A stretch of DNA of 64,000 nt from Oscillospiraceae bacterium (GCA_021771715.1 JAETOO010000006.1:62001-126000); one strand, 5' to 3'. Shown: positions 51,501-62,931, counted from the first letter of the stretch. A program made the numbers and translations. The notes: generated by a model from the letters alone, not told the origin.

Positions 51501-52346
51501 CTACTGCTTCATTCCTGTAAACGCAATACTCTGCACAATGTATTTCTGGCAGAAGATATAGATCGTTGAGAGCGGGATGATACTGATGACAGAGAGCGCC
51601 AGCGCGGTCCCGGCATGTGTCGTACCGGACGCCCCGGAATTATACATCTGCAGACCGATCTGTACCGTATAGTGATCCTGCTGTGTCAGCACAACCATCG
51701 GCCAGAGCAGGTCATTCCAGACATTAATCGCATCCAGCACCACAATCGTCGCGATGATCGGAGTCAGCAGCGGAAAATAAATTTTCCAGTAGACTCTCAG
51801 GATCCCTGCCCCATCCACTCTGCCGGCCTCGTACAAATCGTCCGGAAGCCCGTCGCAGAAGGTCTTCACGAAGAAAATATACATTGCATTCGTGAGTACG
51901 CTCGGAAGCACAACGCCAAGCGAGGTATTGCTCAGCCCGATCGTGCGGATTACCGAGTAGATCGGAAGAAGCTTCGACTCAAACGGAACCATCATGTTCG
52001 AGAGGATCACCATCAGAATGACCCCCTTGCCCCGAAAATTTCCTTTGGACAGCGTAAAGCCCGCAAGTGTCGCTGTGATGATATTCAGGACCGCGCTCGT
52101 CGCCACGATAATCGCCGTATTTTTCAGGTACTTCAGCATCGGCACATTTGAAATCGCCATCTTATAGTTGAAGGTGCTGAACTCCTTGGGAATCAGCCTG
52201 GGCGGAAACCTCAGAGAGTAGGATTTCACATAGTCAAAGCTCGTGGACACAAACCAGACAAACGGCACCACTACGACAAGAGCAAGCACAGTCAGCAGCA
52301 AATAGGTGGCTATCATTGCCGGCTTTATTTTTTTCCTTTTCTTCAT
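51501..52346 (-). CDS. Sugar ABC transporter permease, MalG type (second locus)
   Basis: A 281-residue CUT1 permease with six membrane segments and the EAA loop EAGRVDGAGILRVYWKIYFP. Its start overlaps the stop of the partner permease by four bases (52343-52346), behind AAGGAGG. No ATPase gene is linked. The matching binding protein is encoded in the neighbouring unit at 55617-56990. Confidence 0.92.
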   Translation of the reverse strand: MKKRKKIKPAMIATYLLLTVLALVVVVPFVWFVSTSFDYVKSYSLRFPPRLIPKEFSTFNYKMAISNVPMLKYLKNTAIIVATSAVLNIITATLAGFTLSKGNFRGKGVILMVILSNMMVPFESKLLPIYSVIRTIGLSNTSLGVVLPSVLTNAMYIFFVKTFCDGLPDDLYEAGRVDGAGILRVYWKIYFPLLTPIIATIVVLDAINVWNDLLWPMVVLTQQDHYTVQIGLQMYNSGASGTTHAGTALALSVISIIPLSTIYIFCQKYIVQSIAFTGMKQ

Positions 52347-53260
52347 CTGACCCGCCTCCTTCTTCCCGATGCAGACTCGTCCGCAGATTTCTCCTTCGTC
52401 AGATAATTGTTCAGCAGCGTTGCCGCCAGAATGATCACAAACAGCGTCACAGACGCAGCAGCCGCCTGCCCCTCATCTTTATAGTTGAGGGTTGAAAACG
52501 AATTTTTGTAGATATACAGCATCAGCGTGCCGAGCTTCCCGGCCGGGTTCCCCGTCTCGCCGCTCACGGCATAGACCTCGGTAAACCGCTTCAGCGCGGC
52601 AATCGTGGACGTCATCAGGACAAAGGTGAACGTGCCCTTGGAACACGGGATGGTGATGTACCTCCAGCGCTTTAAGGGCGTGGCTCCATCCACCTCCGCC
52701 GCCTCGTACAGCTCAGGCGAAATTCCCTGCAGCCCGGCGAAAAACAGGATAATGTTGTAGCCGATTCCCTTCCAGATCGCTATGAAAATCAGGCTCTCCC
52801 TCGCTGTTCCGGGATCGTTCAGCCACAGCCTGGGCTGCACTCCCCAGAAAGAGAGGATGTAGTTAAACGCGCCGTCCGGCGACGGCATCATCAGATATTT
52901 AAACAGTGTGACCACGGTAATCATGGACATCACCATCGGCAGCAGGAAAATGACTCGGTAAATCCCTTTTCCTCTCCCGATGCTGTTCATCAGGCTGGCA
53001 ATAATAAACGCAAACGGGACATTGAAGCCCACACCCAGAACCGCCATGTACAGAGTGTTCACCACGCTCTGGCGAAACTCCCCGTTGGCGAACATGATCT
53101 TATAGTTTGTCAGTCCGATAAAATTCCCGTTCATATTCTGCAGGCTCGCAATGAAGGTCTCAATCAGCGGATAAAAATTAAATACCAGTGTCCCGACCAG
53201 GCTGATCAGCAGCAGCCTATACCAGCTCATATAGCGTTTTAGCCTCGCACCTTTTTTCAT
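52343..53260 (-). CDS. Sugar ABC transporter permease, MalF type (second locus)
   Basis: A 305-residue CUT1 permease with EAA loop EAAEVDGATPLKRWRYITIP. The start at 53260 (MKKGARLKR) follows AAAGGGGG; the frame runs to 53305 without a better site. It follows the GH5-like hydrolase gene by 56 bases and shares its promoter, so hydrolase and permeases are made together. Confidence 0.9.
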   Translation of the reverse strand: MKKGARLKRYMSWYRLLLISLVGTLVFNFYPLIETFIASLQNMNGNFIGLTNYKIMFANGEFRQSVVNTLYMAVLGVGFNVPFAFIIASLMNSIGRGKGIYRVIFLLPMVMSMITVVTLFKYLMMPSPDGAFNYILSFWGVQPRLWLNDPGTARESLIFIAIWKGIGYNIILFFAGLQGISPELYEAAEVDGATPLKRWRYITIPCSKGTFTFVLMTSTIAALKRFTEVYAVSGETGNPAGKLGTLMLYIYKNSFSTLNYKDEGQAAAASVTLFVIILAATLLNNYLTKEKSADESASGRRRRVR

Positions 53261-53316
53261 GAGCAATTCCCCCTTTCGCTTTCTCACGCTTCGCACAGCT
53301 TCCAAACATATCGCTC

Positions 53317-54573
53317 CTACACTTCACACTCCCTGGTCAGCACAGTACCGTCCGTCAGGGTAATGACCGCCCTCCACTGCTCTCCCGGCAGAACCTCTTC
53401 CACGGGCTTCTGATACCAGTTCACCACGTAATGGACCGTGAACGGATCGTTGTACGCCGTCTCAAAATACTGCCCATTCCTGTAGAACTCCACCTTGTGA
53501 ACCTTTTCCGGATACATGCACGCAACGCGGACCCAGCGCTTTCCGCCGCACTCCATATGGGGCTCCAGCCCCTGCAGATAGAACTGCTCCTCGAGCGGAA
53601 GCGTATTCTCCTCGATTCCAAGGCTGTCTGCCATCCTGCGCGCAAAAAAGTCATCCTCGCCCCTGGTAATCTCCCAGTACACCGGCGGCTCCTGCTTTGT
53701 CATATTGTTGTAGTAGCCCCAGGACACTCCCTCGTCCAGCGCCACCTGCATCTCGGCCAGCGCCTGCGAGTCCTCATTGCACACAATCGGGCGCGCCGGG
53801 CGGATCTGCTTCGCCTCCCGGATATGATTGTAAAACATCTGCCGCGACATATTATTTCCGTGGATCAGGATCACATCCGAGGCTTCCGCGATCTCCTTCG
53901 AAAGATAATGCCCGGTCGTGCTGCACCCCACCGGCATCCCGCCGGACTCTCTCTGGGCGATCCGAATCAGCTGTGCAATCCCCTTCTCATCAAAAAGGAT
54001 CGGATGGATCTTGTAGTCCTCAACGTTGTGCTCATTCGCGATCTCGATGATTACATTCGTGAAGCGCTCGTCCCGCAGCCAGTTGGCCGCCGTCTTCACC
54101 GCCCGGATCACCGCCAGGTCATCCTGCAGGAAACGCGTCTGCGCCCCGTAGAAAAAGCTGACAATCACCAGCATCCCGATTCTGTCCGCCGCCTCAATCA
54201 CCCGCTTCATACGCGCCAGGTAAGCCGGATCTATGGCGCTTCCGTCCCTGCCAAACGGATTGTTGCTGATCGTATAGTTATCCGTCGTAAAGCAGGGGCC
54301 TCCTCCCTGAAAGCCTACCGTGAATGCCCGCAGCCCCTTCTGATACCACATGGGAAGCGCTGCGATCAGCTCCTCCGTGTTCGCCTCCGCGTCAAACTCC
54401 TTTCCAAAGCGGTCAAACCGCTCCGGCGCCTCCGCATCGTCAAATATGCCCTGGATAAAGCGGGCATTCATCAAAAGCCCCTGATACTGCTTCGGGCACT
54501 TCGGATACTCACTGTACGTCAAATGCCCATTGATGAAAAAGCGATCTCCCTCGATCGAAAACGTCGTCACCAT
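53317..54573 (-). CDS. GH5-like (clan GH-A) intracellular hydrolase, copy 1
   Basis: A 418-residue TIM-barrel glycosidase without signal peptide. The acid/base Glu lies in IIEIANEHN (E181) and the likely nucleophile in PIVCNEDSQ (E267), the pattern of clan GH-A. A beta-sandwich tail follows (from about residue 335). It probably cuts oligosaccharides imported by the adjacent permeases. A paralogue at 58029-59315 has the same domain order and motifs. The start follows AGGAGG. The exact glycosidase family is unassigned. Confidence 0.75.
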   Translation of the reverse strand: MVTTFSIEGDRFFINGHLTYSEYPKCPKQYQGLLMNARFIQGIFDDAEAPERFDRFGKEFDAEANTEELIAALPMWYQKGLRAFTVGFQGGGPCFTTDNYTISNNPFGRDGSAIDPAYLARMKRVIEAADRIGMLVIVSFFYGAQTRFLQDDLAVIRAVKTAANWLRDERFTNVIIEIANEHNVEDYKIHPILFDEKGIAQLIRIAQRESGGMPVGCSTTGHYLSKEIAEASDVILIHGNNMSRQMFYNHIREAKQIRPARPIVCNEDSQALAEMQVALDEGVSWGYYNNMTKQEPPVYWEITRGEDDFFARRMADSLGIEENTLPLEEQFYLQGLEPHMECGGKRWVRVACMYPEKVHKVEFYRNGQYFETAYNDPFTVHYVVNWYQKPVEEVLPGEQWRAVITLTDGTVLTRECEV

Positions 54574-54605
54574 CTCGCGTCCTCCTGTCTTTTATCATAC
54601 GTTGT

Positions 54606-54621
54606 ACGTAGGATGTTTATG
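54606..54621 (+). promoter_or_regulatory. GntR-type operator candidate, site 1
   Basis: ACGTAGGATGTTTATG lies at the predicted transcription start of the hydrolase/permease unit and matches three other sites in the locus (55462, 59901, 59977). Confidence 0.6.
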
Positions 54622-54626
54622 TATGG

Positions 54627-54655
54627 AGTATAACAAGTCGCACGCGACTTGTCAA
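54627..54655 (-). promoter_or_regulatory. Promoter with a palindromic spacer for the hydrolase/permease unit
   Basis: On the minus strand TTGACA (54650-54655) and TATACT (54627-54632) are 17 bases apart. The spacer is almost wholly a palindrome, ACAAGTCGC/GCGACTTGT (54633-54652), which suggests a second repressor site between the hexamers. Confidence 0.85.
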
Positions 54656-54729
54656 TACTCTTTCGTCAAACTGACGTTTTATACAGATTTATTCTTTCAA
54701 AACTATATCATTTGCACAACAAAAACAAC

Positions 54730-55434
54730 TCACACGTGGTTTTTCCACGTTGTCAGGGAATCCTCCACCGCACGGTATACTCCCTCGTAATTCCGCTCCC
54801 TGATGCAGTCCAGAATTTCCTGGTGGTACTCAGCCGCCTTTGAATCCATTCGCTCCATATCCACATTTGCCAGAATGGAATTTTCAAAAATACTGTAGAC
54901 GCCCTTCATAATCCGAATAAAAAAGACATTTTTGCACGAGTCAATCAGCATCATGTGAAACTCCACATCGCAGTGCTTTATGCTCTCTACATCCTGATTC
55001 ACAATGGCCTGGCGCATCTTTTCAATGTTCGCCTGCATCCGGTCGATATCCTCCGCGTCTGCTTTCTCAATCGCAAAGCGCACCGTCGATTCGTCCAGCA
55101 CCTGGCGCAGCTCCAGCAGCTCGCTGCTCGTGCTGGACCCGTAAATCATGCTGTAGACGACCTTATCGAACATCGACGGATTCATCTGGGAGCACACGTA
55201 GGTGCCATCCCCGCGCTTGATCTCCACAATCCCCATCGCAGACAGGATCTTCATCGCCTCCCGCAGAGAATTGCGGCTCACCTGCATCTGCTCGATCAGC
55301 TCAAACTCGTTCGGGAGCTTCATCCCCGCCCTGTAATTTCCTTTAATAATGGAATCCACAATTTCATTTATAATCTGGTTGACAACTGTTTCCTTCCCTA
55401 TCGCCTTCAATTTTCCCCCTCGGCTTTCTCTCAT
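54730..55434 (-). CDS. GntR/FadR-family regulator, copy 2
   Basis: A 234-residue paralogue of the regulator at 50765-51460: winged helix (KLPNEFELIEQMQVSRNSLREAMKIL, GDGTYVCSQMNP) and FCD domain. The start may be ATG at 55434 behind AGAGG or TTG at 55410 behind AGGGGG. It has its own promoter, with an operator-like site between promoter and gene, so it is probably autoregulated. It separates the binding-protein unit from the hydrolase/permease unit and is the best candidate regulator of all four operator sites. Confidence 0.9.
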   Translation of the reverse strand: MRESRGGKLKAIGKETVVNQIINEIVDSIIKGNYRAGMKLPNEFELIEQMQVSRNSLREAMKILSAMGIVEIKRGDGTYVCSQMNPSMFDKVVYSMIYGSSTSSELLELRQVLDESTVRFAIEKADAEDIDRMQANIEKMRQAIVNQDVESIKHCDVEFHMMLIDSCKNVFFIRIMKGVYSIFENSILANVDMERMDSKAAEYHQEILDCIRERNYEGVYRAVEDSLTTWKNHV

Positions 55435-55461
55435 GATATCGTACCTCTGGCTTTCTATGTA

Positions 55462-55478
55462 ATGTAGGATGTATGATG
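55462..55478 (+). promoter_or_regulatory. GntR-type operator candidate, site 2
   Basis: ATGTAGGATGTATGATG lies just after the promoter of GntR copy 2. Confidence 0.6.
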
Positions 55479-55490
55479 TAAATATCCTCC

Positions 55491-55519
55491 ATTTTACATA
55501 CAATTTGACTTTAAGTCAA
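55491..55519 (-). promoter_or_regulatory. Promoter of GntR copy 2
   Basis: On the minus strand TTGACT (55514-55519) and TAAAAT (55491-55496) are 17 bases apart. Confidence 0.8.
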
Positions 55520-55552
55520 TAAAACCGCACAAAATGGTACCGGCAGCGCTGA

Positions 55553-55586
55553 GGAAAAAGACCGCAGCCCCATCCGGACTGCGGCC
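55553..55586 (-). terminator. Terminator of the binding-protein unit
   Basis: On the minus strand GGCCGCAG and CTGCGGTC pair with one mismatch around an 11-base loop, followed by TTTTT. Confidence 0.85.
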
Positions 55587-55616
55587 TTCTTGTTATGATC
55601 GCTGGCAAGCTACAGC

Positions 55617-56990
55617 TTACTGTGCAGACTGCAGCTTAATGTTGTTGACCCAGGAGCTCACACCCTCATAAAGCGCATTTACGGCCTCATCCACGCTGTA
55701 CTGCTTTGAGAGAATCTGGTTGATGACGCTCTGCATCGCGGTGCGCCAGTACCAGTAGTCGTCTGTAATCAGCATATTGTTCAGCTGATACTCATGTCTC
55801 GCCTTATTGACCTCATAGTCCATCATCGTAATTCCCTCGGTGTCCCTAAGACAGGTCACCTTATCCGACGCATAATTGGTCAGGTAGAAATTGATCACTT
55901 CCTTGTTCGTCGTAATGGCCTTGATCACTTCCCACGCTGCATCCGGATTCTGTGCGTTCTGTGCAATGGCAAAGCGGAAGAACTCCGGGAAGCCCTCTCC
56001 ATACTCACCAGCCGGGATCAGAAGCGGCTTATAGCGGTCTGTGATGCTCTCATCTCCTGCATAGACGTACTTCATGTAGGTTCCTGTATTGTTGTTCGTA
56101 TCAAAGTTAATCGCGATGTCATTGTCCTCTGTCAGCCAGTTCTCTCCGCCGCTTCCGGTCGCAACGGCCGCGTTGCAGCAGTCGACGAGGCGAATCATAT
56201 CTGTGAAAAACTTGTTTACTTCCGGGGACGTCTTGATATATTCCACATACTCATCCATATCAAGCTCATTGATATCCATCGTATCGCTCATGTACGGCTT
56301 CACTGCGCTGTAGCACAGAGCATACCACTCTGCCCAGGTTGAGAAGATGTATCCGCCGTAGTTGGTCCGCCCGGTCACAGGGTTCGTTCCGGTCATCTTC
56401 TCCGCCAGGTCGACCAGCTCGGAGAAGGTCACGCCCTCGGACGGCTCCTCGATCCCCCAGTCCTCGAAGATCTGGCTGTCGTAGATAATCATGTTGCAGG
56501 CAAGCGTAAGCGGGATGCCGAATACCTTTCCGCTGTCCCCCGGATAGTTGAAGGACTTGTACGTGCTGTATTTCACAGCCGGGTCGATAAACCACTCGGA
56601 CAGATTGTCAAAGTTCAGCTCCTCATCCTTCTCCAGATACGGCGTGAGGTCCGTGTACCAGTTCGGAACTCCCTCCTGATTCGTAAAGAACCCGATGTCC
56701 ACCTCTCCTGCCGTCACCATTGCCTCCATACTCTGAATCCAGCCATCCCAGGCGATCGTTTTCACCTCGATATCATAGCCCGGAATCTGCTCATTCAGGA
56801 AATCCTGAAATTCTCCGCGGCCCTTTGTCTCCAGACCGGAGACCGGATCAATCGTGGATTCCTCGCTCAGACCCGGAACCAGAATCCGCACTGTCTCCTC
56901 CGCCTGCGCACTCATGCCTCCTGTCATCAGCCCGAGTCCAAGCGCAAGACTCAAAGCCATGCTTGTGTTCCTCTTCCATCCTCTTTTCAT
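55617..56990 (-). CDS. Extracellular sugar-binding protein (second locus)
   Basis: A 457-residue SBP_bac_1-type protein. The signal peptide ends MSAQA|EE with no lipobox cysteine. It is the last gene of the unit that begins with the lyxose isomerase and ends at a clear terminator. It should feed the permeases encoded at 51501-53260, which lie in a different transcription unit. Acidic and aromatic residues in the mature part suit oligosaccharide binding. The start follows GAAAGGAGAA. Confidence 0.92.
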   Translation of the reverse strand: MKRGWKRNTSMALSLALGLGLMTGGMSAQAEETVRILVPGLSEESTIDPVSGLETKGRGEFQDFLNEQIPGYDIEVKTIAWDGWIQSMEAMVTAGEVDIGFFTNQEGVPNWYTDLTPYLEKDEELNFDNLSEWFIDPAVKYSTYKSFNYPGDSGKVFGIPLTLACNMIIYDSQIFEDWGIEEPSEGVTFSELVDLAEKMTGTNPVTGRTNYGGYIFSTWAEWYALCYSAVKPYMSDTMDINELDMDEYVEYIKTSPEVNKFFTDMIRLVDCCNAAVATGSGGENWLTEDNDIAINFDTNNNTGTYMKYVYAGDESITDRYKPLLIPAGEYGEGFPEFFRFAIAQNAQNPDAAWEVIKAITTNKEVINFYLTNYASDKVTCLRDTEGITMMDYEVNKARHEYQLNNMLITDDYWYWRTAMQSVINQILSKQYSVDEAVNALYEGVSSWVNNIKLQSAQ

Positions 56991-57026
56991 GCTTCATTCT
57001 CCTTTCTTTTTATATGCATCCGCTCA

Positions 57027-57983
57027 TCAAACCAATGACCGGATGTAATCCATGATTTCAAAAGTAGCCTGCTCCTTCTGCAGCTTTTTCAGCTTTTCAT
57101 CGTCAATCCTGTCGGCGATATCAAAGATATAATCCATCCACTCAAAGGTCTTCTCCATGATCTGGATGGGGTCATGTCTCTGTGGGAACACGTCTGCCGT
57201 AATCCACCCGTCATAGCCCACCTGCTTTAATGCCAGCGCAAACTCGAGATAATCCCAGAAATTGACCGTGCCGGGCACCATATCCCAGTCCCAGTTTCTG
57301 AAATTGTCATTCACATGCACGTAAAACAACTTTCCGGTCTGCCCCAGGAAGCAGGCGGAGTCCGCAGGTACCTCGAGCGCCTGCAGCGCATGTCCGAAGT
57401 CCAGCGTCACCCCGACATTTTTCTGTCCGGTCATCTGTGCAAAGTAGGCCATCTTCCCTGCATTGTTCAGCAGGCAGTGGATTCTCGGCTCTGACTGCTT
57501 GTACTCCAGGCTGATTCTGACATCCTCCCTGTACTGCGCGGCCTCCCGGATTCCCTCTACCGCATAGGAAAACGCATCCATGTAATTGATCTCAAACGGA
57601 TAGTCCACGCCGTCATTCAGGAGTGCGCAGGTCACAGTCGGGCACTCAAGCTTTGCCGCCTGGTCCATCGCGCGCTTCATCGCATCGACCGCCTGCGCCC
57701 TGACCGCCGCGTCCGTGCTGGTAAACGAACCCCAGCGCCAGATCGGATCTCCTTTTACATTCAGATTTACCGTCGACACCCCGAGCCCGTAAGCATCCAG
57801 CATGTTTTTCAGCTCCGCCGCATCCGTAAAGTTCTGCGGATACACGACCTCAAGCCCGGAACACCCCTTGACCTTCGACGCCATCCGCACCATCTCTTCC
57901 ATCGGTCTCGGCGGCTGATACTCAATAAAACGATCTCTCACCGCTCCCATAAAGCCGGTGATTATGGAATATTTTCTTGCCAT
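57027..57983 (-). CDS. Sugar (phosphate) isomerase/epimerase, xylose-isomerase-like TIM barrel
   Basis: A 318-residue AP_endonuc_2 protein with metal-ligand candidates in ISLEYKQ (Glu), VTLDFGH (Asp, His), YVHVNDN (His) and TADVFPQRHD (Asp, His). Such enzymes epimerise or isomerise free ketoses such as tagatose, psicose or xylulose. It sits between the GH5-like gene and the binding-protein gene. With the D-lyxose isomerase it may convert an unusual monosaccharide into a common ketose. The start follows AGGGAGAGG. Confidence 0.85.
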   Translation of the reverse strand: MARKYSIITGFMGAVRDRFIEYQPPRPMEEMVRMASKVKGCSGLEVVYPQNFTDAAELKNMLDAYGLGVSTVNLNVKGDPIWRWGSFTSTDAAVRAQAVDAMKRAMDQAAKLECPTVTCALLNDGVDYPFEINYMDAFSYAVEGIREAAQYREDVRISLEYKQSEPRIHCLLNNAGKMAYFAQMTGQKNVGVTLDFGHALQALEVPADSACFLGQTGKLFYVHVNDNFRNWDWDMVPGTVNFWDYLEFALALKQVGYDGWITADVFPQRHDPIQIMEKTFEWMDYIFDIADRIDDEKLKKLQKEQATFEIMDYIRSLV

Positions 57984-58028
57984 AGTCCTCTCCCTTCTGC
58001 TCTCCCTGTCTCGCTTCGCCCGCCTGGC

Positions 58029-59315
58029 TCAGGCGCGCTGCTCTCTGAGTTCCCGCAAATTTGCGGTCCGCTCCACCACTTCCCCGCTGTGCAGGAAAAT
58101 CTTCACACGGAATCTCTCTGCCTGCTCTGACGGCCTGTACGGCTTCTGCTCCCAGGTCGTGAGCGAATCCATCATGAACGGCTCCGCAAATGCAGTGTAC
58201 AGATGCACCTCGTCCTCATAAAACTCCACGTAATCAATCTTCTCCGGGTACAGGCTGGCGAGCCGCACGTAGTACCCGCCGTCGATGTCGCTGTCCTTCT
58301 CCAGGCCCTGCAGGTAGAACTCGTTTTCCTCCTCCTGTTTCCCCAGAATCATGGATTTCAGCCGCCGGGCAAAAAACGCATCCTCCCCGGCTGTAATTCC
58401 CCAGTCTGCAGGCGGCTCCTGCTTTGTGAAATTGTTGTAATACCCCCAGGAAATGTGGGACGCATACGCTACCTTCAGCTGTCCGAACATCTGCGAGTCC
58501 TCATTGCAGACAATCGGTTTTTGTGCATCCACCTCCCGGATCTGGCGGATGAACTGATACAGCTCCTGCCGTCTCAGCGTATTTCCGTGAACCAGAATCA
58601 CATCGCTGTTCTCGATCACTTCCTTCTTGCAGACGCCACCGCCGCCGCTCGATCCTACCGCGAACTTGCCGCCGCTCCACTCCCGCGCCTGATTTATGAC
58701 GCTCGCGATTCCTTCCCCGCTGCAAAAGAGCGGATGCTTCGCGAAATTCCCGACATCGTGCTCATTTGCGACCTCGAGGATGATATTCTCATAGCCGCAC
58801 TCCCGCAGGAACACACTCACCGTCCGCACGGCCTCAAGCATAGCGACCCCATCCCGGAACAGGTGCTCCTGCGCCTGGTAGAGCACGCTGACAATTACCA
58901 GCATTCCCAGCTCGTCACACGCGCGGATCACCTTGAGCAGCCGGTCCTTATAGTCGCTGCGCAGCTCGCGTCCATCCTCGGAAAAGCTCCCGGTGTCGAT
59001 CACGCTCCAGTCCTTGTACGTGTAAATCGGCCCTCCGCCCTGCAGCCCGACCGTAATCGCCCGCAGTCCTGCCTCGTACCAGGACGGCAGGGCGCGAATC
59101 AGGTCGTCCGTGTTGCGCTCTGCGTCAAAGCATGTTCCGAACCGGTCATACTTCCCTTTGTTGTTCTCGTTTTTATCATCAAAAATTCCCTGTATAAACC
59201 GGGCGTTAAACAGCAATCCGTGCACCGCCGGGTCACTCCCCGGTATCTCCTGATAGGTCAGTTTTCCGTTGATGTAAAACTCCCCATCCCTGATCTCATA
59301 GCTTGTCTTTCCCAT
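58029..59315 (-). CDS. GH5-like (clan GH-A) intracellular hydrolase, copy 2
   Basis: A 428-residue paralogue of the hydrolase at 53317-54573, with acid/base Glu in EVANEHD (E185) and nucleophile in PIVCNEDSQ (E272). N-terminal residues (YEIRDGEFYINGKLTYQEIPG) and the C-terminal beta part align throughout. No signal peptide. Having both copies in one regulon suggests two linkages or two chain positions of the same imported glycan. The start follows AGAGGAGG, 11 bases after the isomerase gene. Confidence 0.75.
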   Translation of the reverse strand: MGKTSYEIRDGEFYINGKLTYQEIPGSDPAVHGLLFNARFIQGIFDDKNENNKGKYDRFGTCFDAERNTDDLIRALPSWYEAGLRAITVGLQGGGPIYTYKDWSVIDTGSFSEDGRELRSDYKDRLLKVIRACDELGMLVIVSVLYQAQEHLFRDGVAMLEAVRTVSVFLRECGYENIILEVANEHDVGNFAKHPLFCSGEGIASVINQAREWSGGKFAVGSSGGGGVCKKEVIENSDVILVHGNTLRRQELYQFIRQIREVDAQKPIVCNEDSQMFGQLKVAYASHISWGYYNNFTKQEPPADWGITAGEDAFFARRLKSMILGKQEEENEFYLQGLEKDSDIDGGYYVRLASLYPEKIDYVEFYEDEVHLYTAFAEPFMMDSLTTWEQKPYRPSEQAERFRVKIFLHSGEVVERTANLRELREQRA

Positions 59316-59326
59316 TCTGCCTCCTC

Positions 59327-59866
59327 TCAGACAATCACCGTCTTCCGCACCACCTGCGGGTCCGAAAACGGATCACGGCTGTCACTCGTCATAGTAGACA
59401 TTGTATAAAATACGCATTCCCCGCCGACCGCCTGGAACCAGTGCTTCATCCCGGGATACAAGGTCAGGTTCTGGTTGGGCTCAAGGAGAATCTGATGGCG
59501 GCAGGTGTAATACTCCTCCTTCCCCGCCGGAATGCAGGTAACGTCCAGATTGTCCTCCCCCTCCACACATACCCGCAACACTCCCTTGATGACCCGAATC
59601 GTCTCTTCCTTTCCCTCGTACTCGTCCGTGCCGACATGCCAGTGCTCCGGCTCCGTCTGACCTGCAAAGAGGAAAATCACGCGACATGCGACTCTCTCCG
59701 TCTCAAACAGCGAGAGAATCTGCGCTCCCTCGGCTCTGATATGCGATAGTCCGAAGTCTGCCACGTCCATCTGTGCAAGCTCCTGCTCTGAAAAAGTGAT
59801 CCCGGCTTCTGCAATATGACGTCCCGCTTCCGCTCTCGCTGTCTGCTCCTCCTGCCTTGTAATCAT
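59327..59866 (-). CDS. D-lyxose/D-mannose isomerase-like cupin
   Basis: A 179-residue cupin with the metal-binding signature EPEHWH...GKEETIRVIKGVLRVCVEG and a later PGMKHWFQA histidine, as in D-lyxose ketol-isomerases. The reaction would be D-lyxose to D-xylulose, or D-mannose to D-fructose. It is the first gene of its unit, behind a strong promoter and two operator sites. ATG at 59866 follows GGGAGGAT. It names the likeliest sugar of the locus. Confidence 0.85.
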   Translation of the reverse strand: MITRQEEQTARAEAGRHIAEAGITFSEQELAQMDVADFGLSHIRAEGAQILSLFETERVACRVIFLFAGQTEPEHWHVGTDEYEGKEETIRVIKGVLRVCVEGEDNLDVTCIPAGKEEYYTCRHQILLEPNQNLTLYPGMKHWFQAVGGECVFYTMSTMTSDSRDPFSDPQVVRKTVIV

Positions 59867-59900
59867 AGCATCCTCCCTTCCTTCCCAATCGCTTGGCTTT

Positions 59901-59917
59901 CATAGTACATCCTACGT
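59901..59917 (-). promoter_or_regulatory. GntR-type operator candidate, site 3
   Basis: On the minus strand ACGTAGGATGTACTATG lies 35 bases before the lyxose isomerase start. Confidence 0.65.
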
Positions 59918-59976
59918 TTCGTTTGAAAAAAAAGAATAATTGAGTTCTTTTTCATCGCAAAAGTCATTTTTGTCAT

Positions 59977-59993
59977 ACGTAGTATGTACTATG
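59977..59993 (+). promoter_or_regulatory. GntR-type operator candidate, site 4
   Basis: ACGTAGTATGTACTATG contains the core inverted repeat TAGTA-TG-TACTA and lies just downstream of the promoter of the lyxose isomerase unit. Confidence 0.65.
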
Positions 59994-60004
59994 TTTGTGA
60001 CTTA

Positions 60005-60033
60005 ACTCTACACCAGAATTGACAAAATGTCAA
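60005..60033 (-). promoter_or_regulatory. Promoter of the lyxose isomerase unit
   Basis: On the minus strand TTGACA (60028-60033) and TAGAGT (60005-60010) are 17 bases apart. With the operators and the clpB terminator this accounts for most of the 415-base gap between the two genes. Confidence 0.8.
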
Positions 60034-60180
60034 ACATTTTTCTCGCTTTTTCTGTTTTTAGGCATTATCAATAGTTTTTTCTTCTGATTTTGCCGAAACT
60101 GTCTGGATTCTTATCTATTTTGTACAAAGATAACGTTTTCCGGATCTCTACGCGGCCCACGGCTGCTCTATGTTCACGGG

Positions 60181-60226
60181 AATAAAAACAGCTTCCACTT
60201 GCGCGCAATGCGGTTCATGGAAGCTG
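60181..60226 (-). terminator. Terminator of clpB
   Basis: On the minus strand CAGCTTCCA and TGGAAGCTG (60189-60226) pair perfectly and TTTTTATT follows. Confidence 0.88.
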
Positions 60227-60281
60227 CAATATTGAAAAATTTCTATTTGACTTTAAAGCTACTTAAATTTCCAAAATTCTC

Positions 60282-62870
<2,589 letters not shown>

Positions 62871-62931
62871 AAACACACCTCCCTGGTGGCCTGCACTGCG
62901 GTGAGGGGCAGATTCCCTCTTGGCTAAATTT

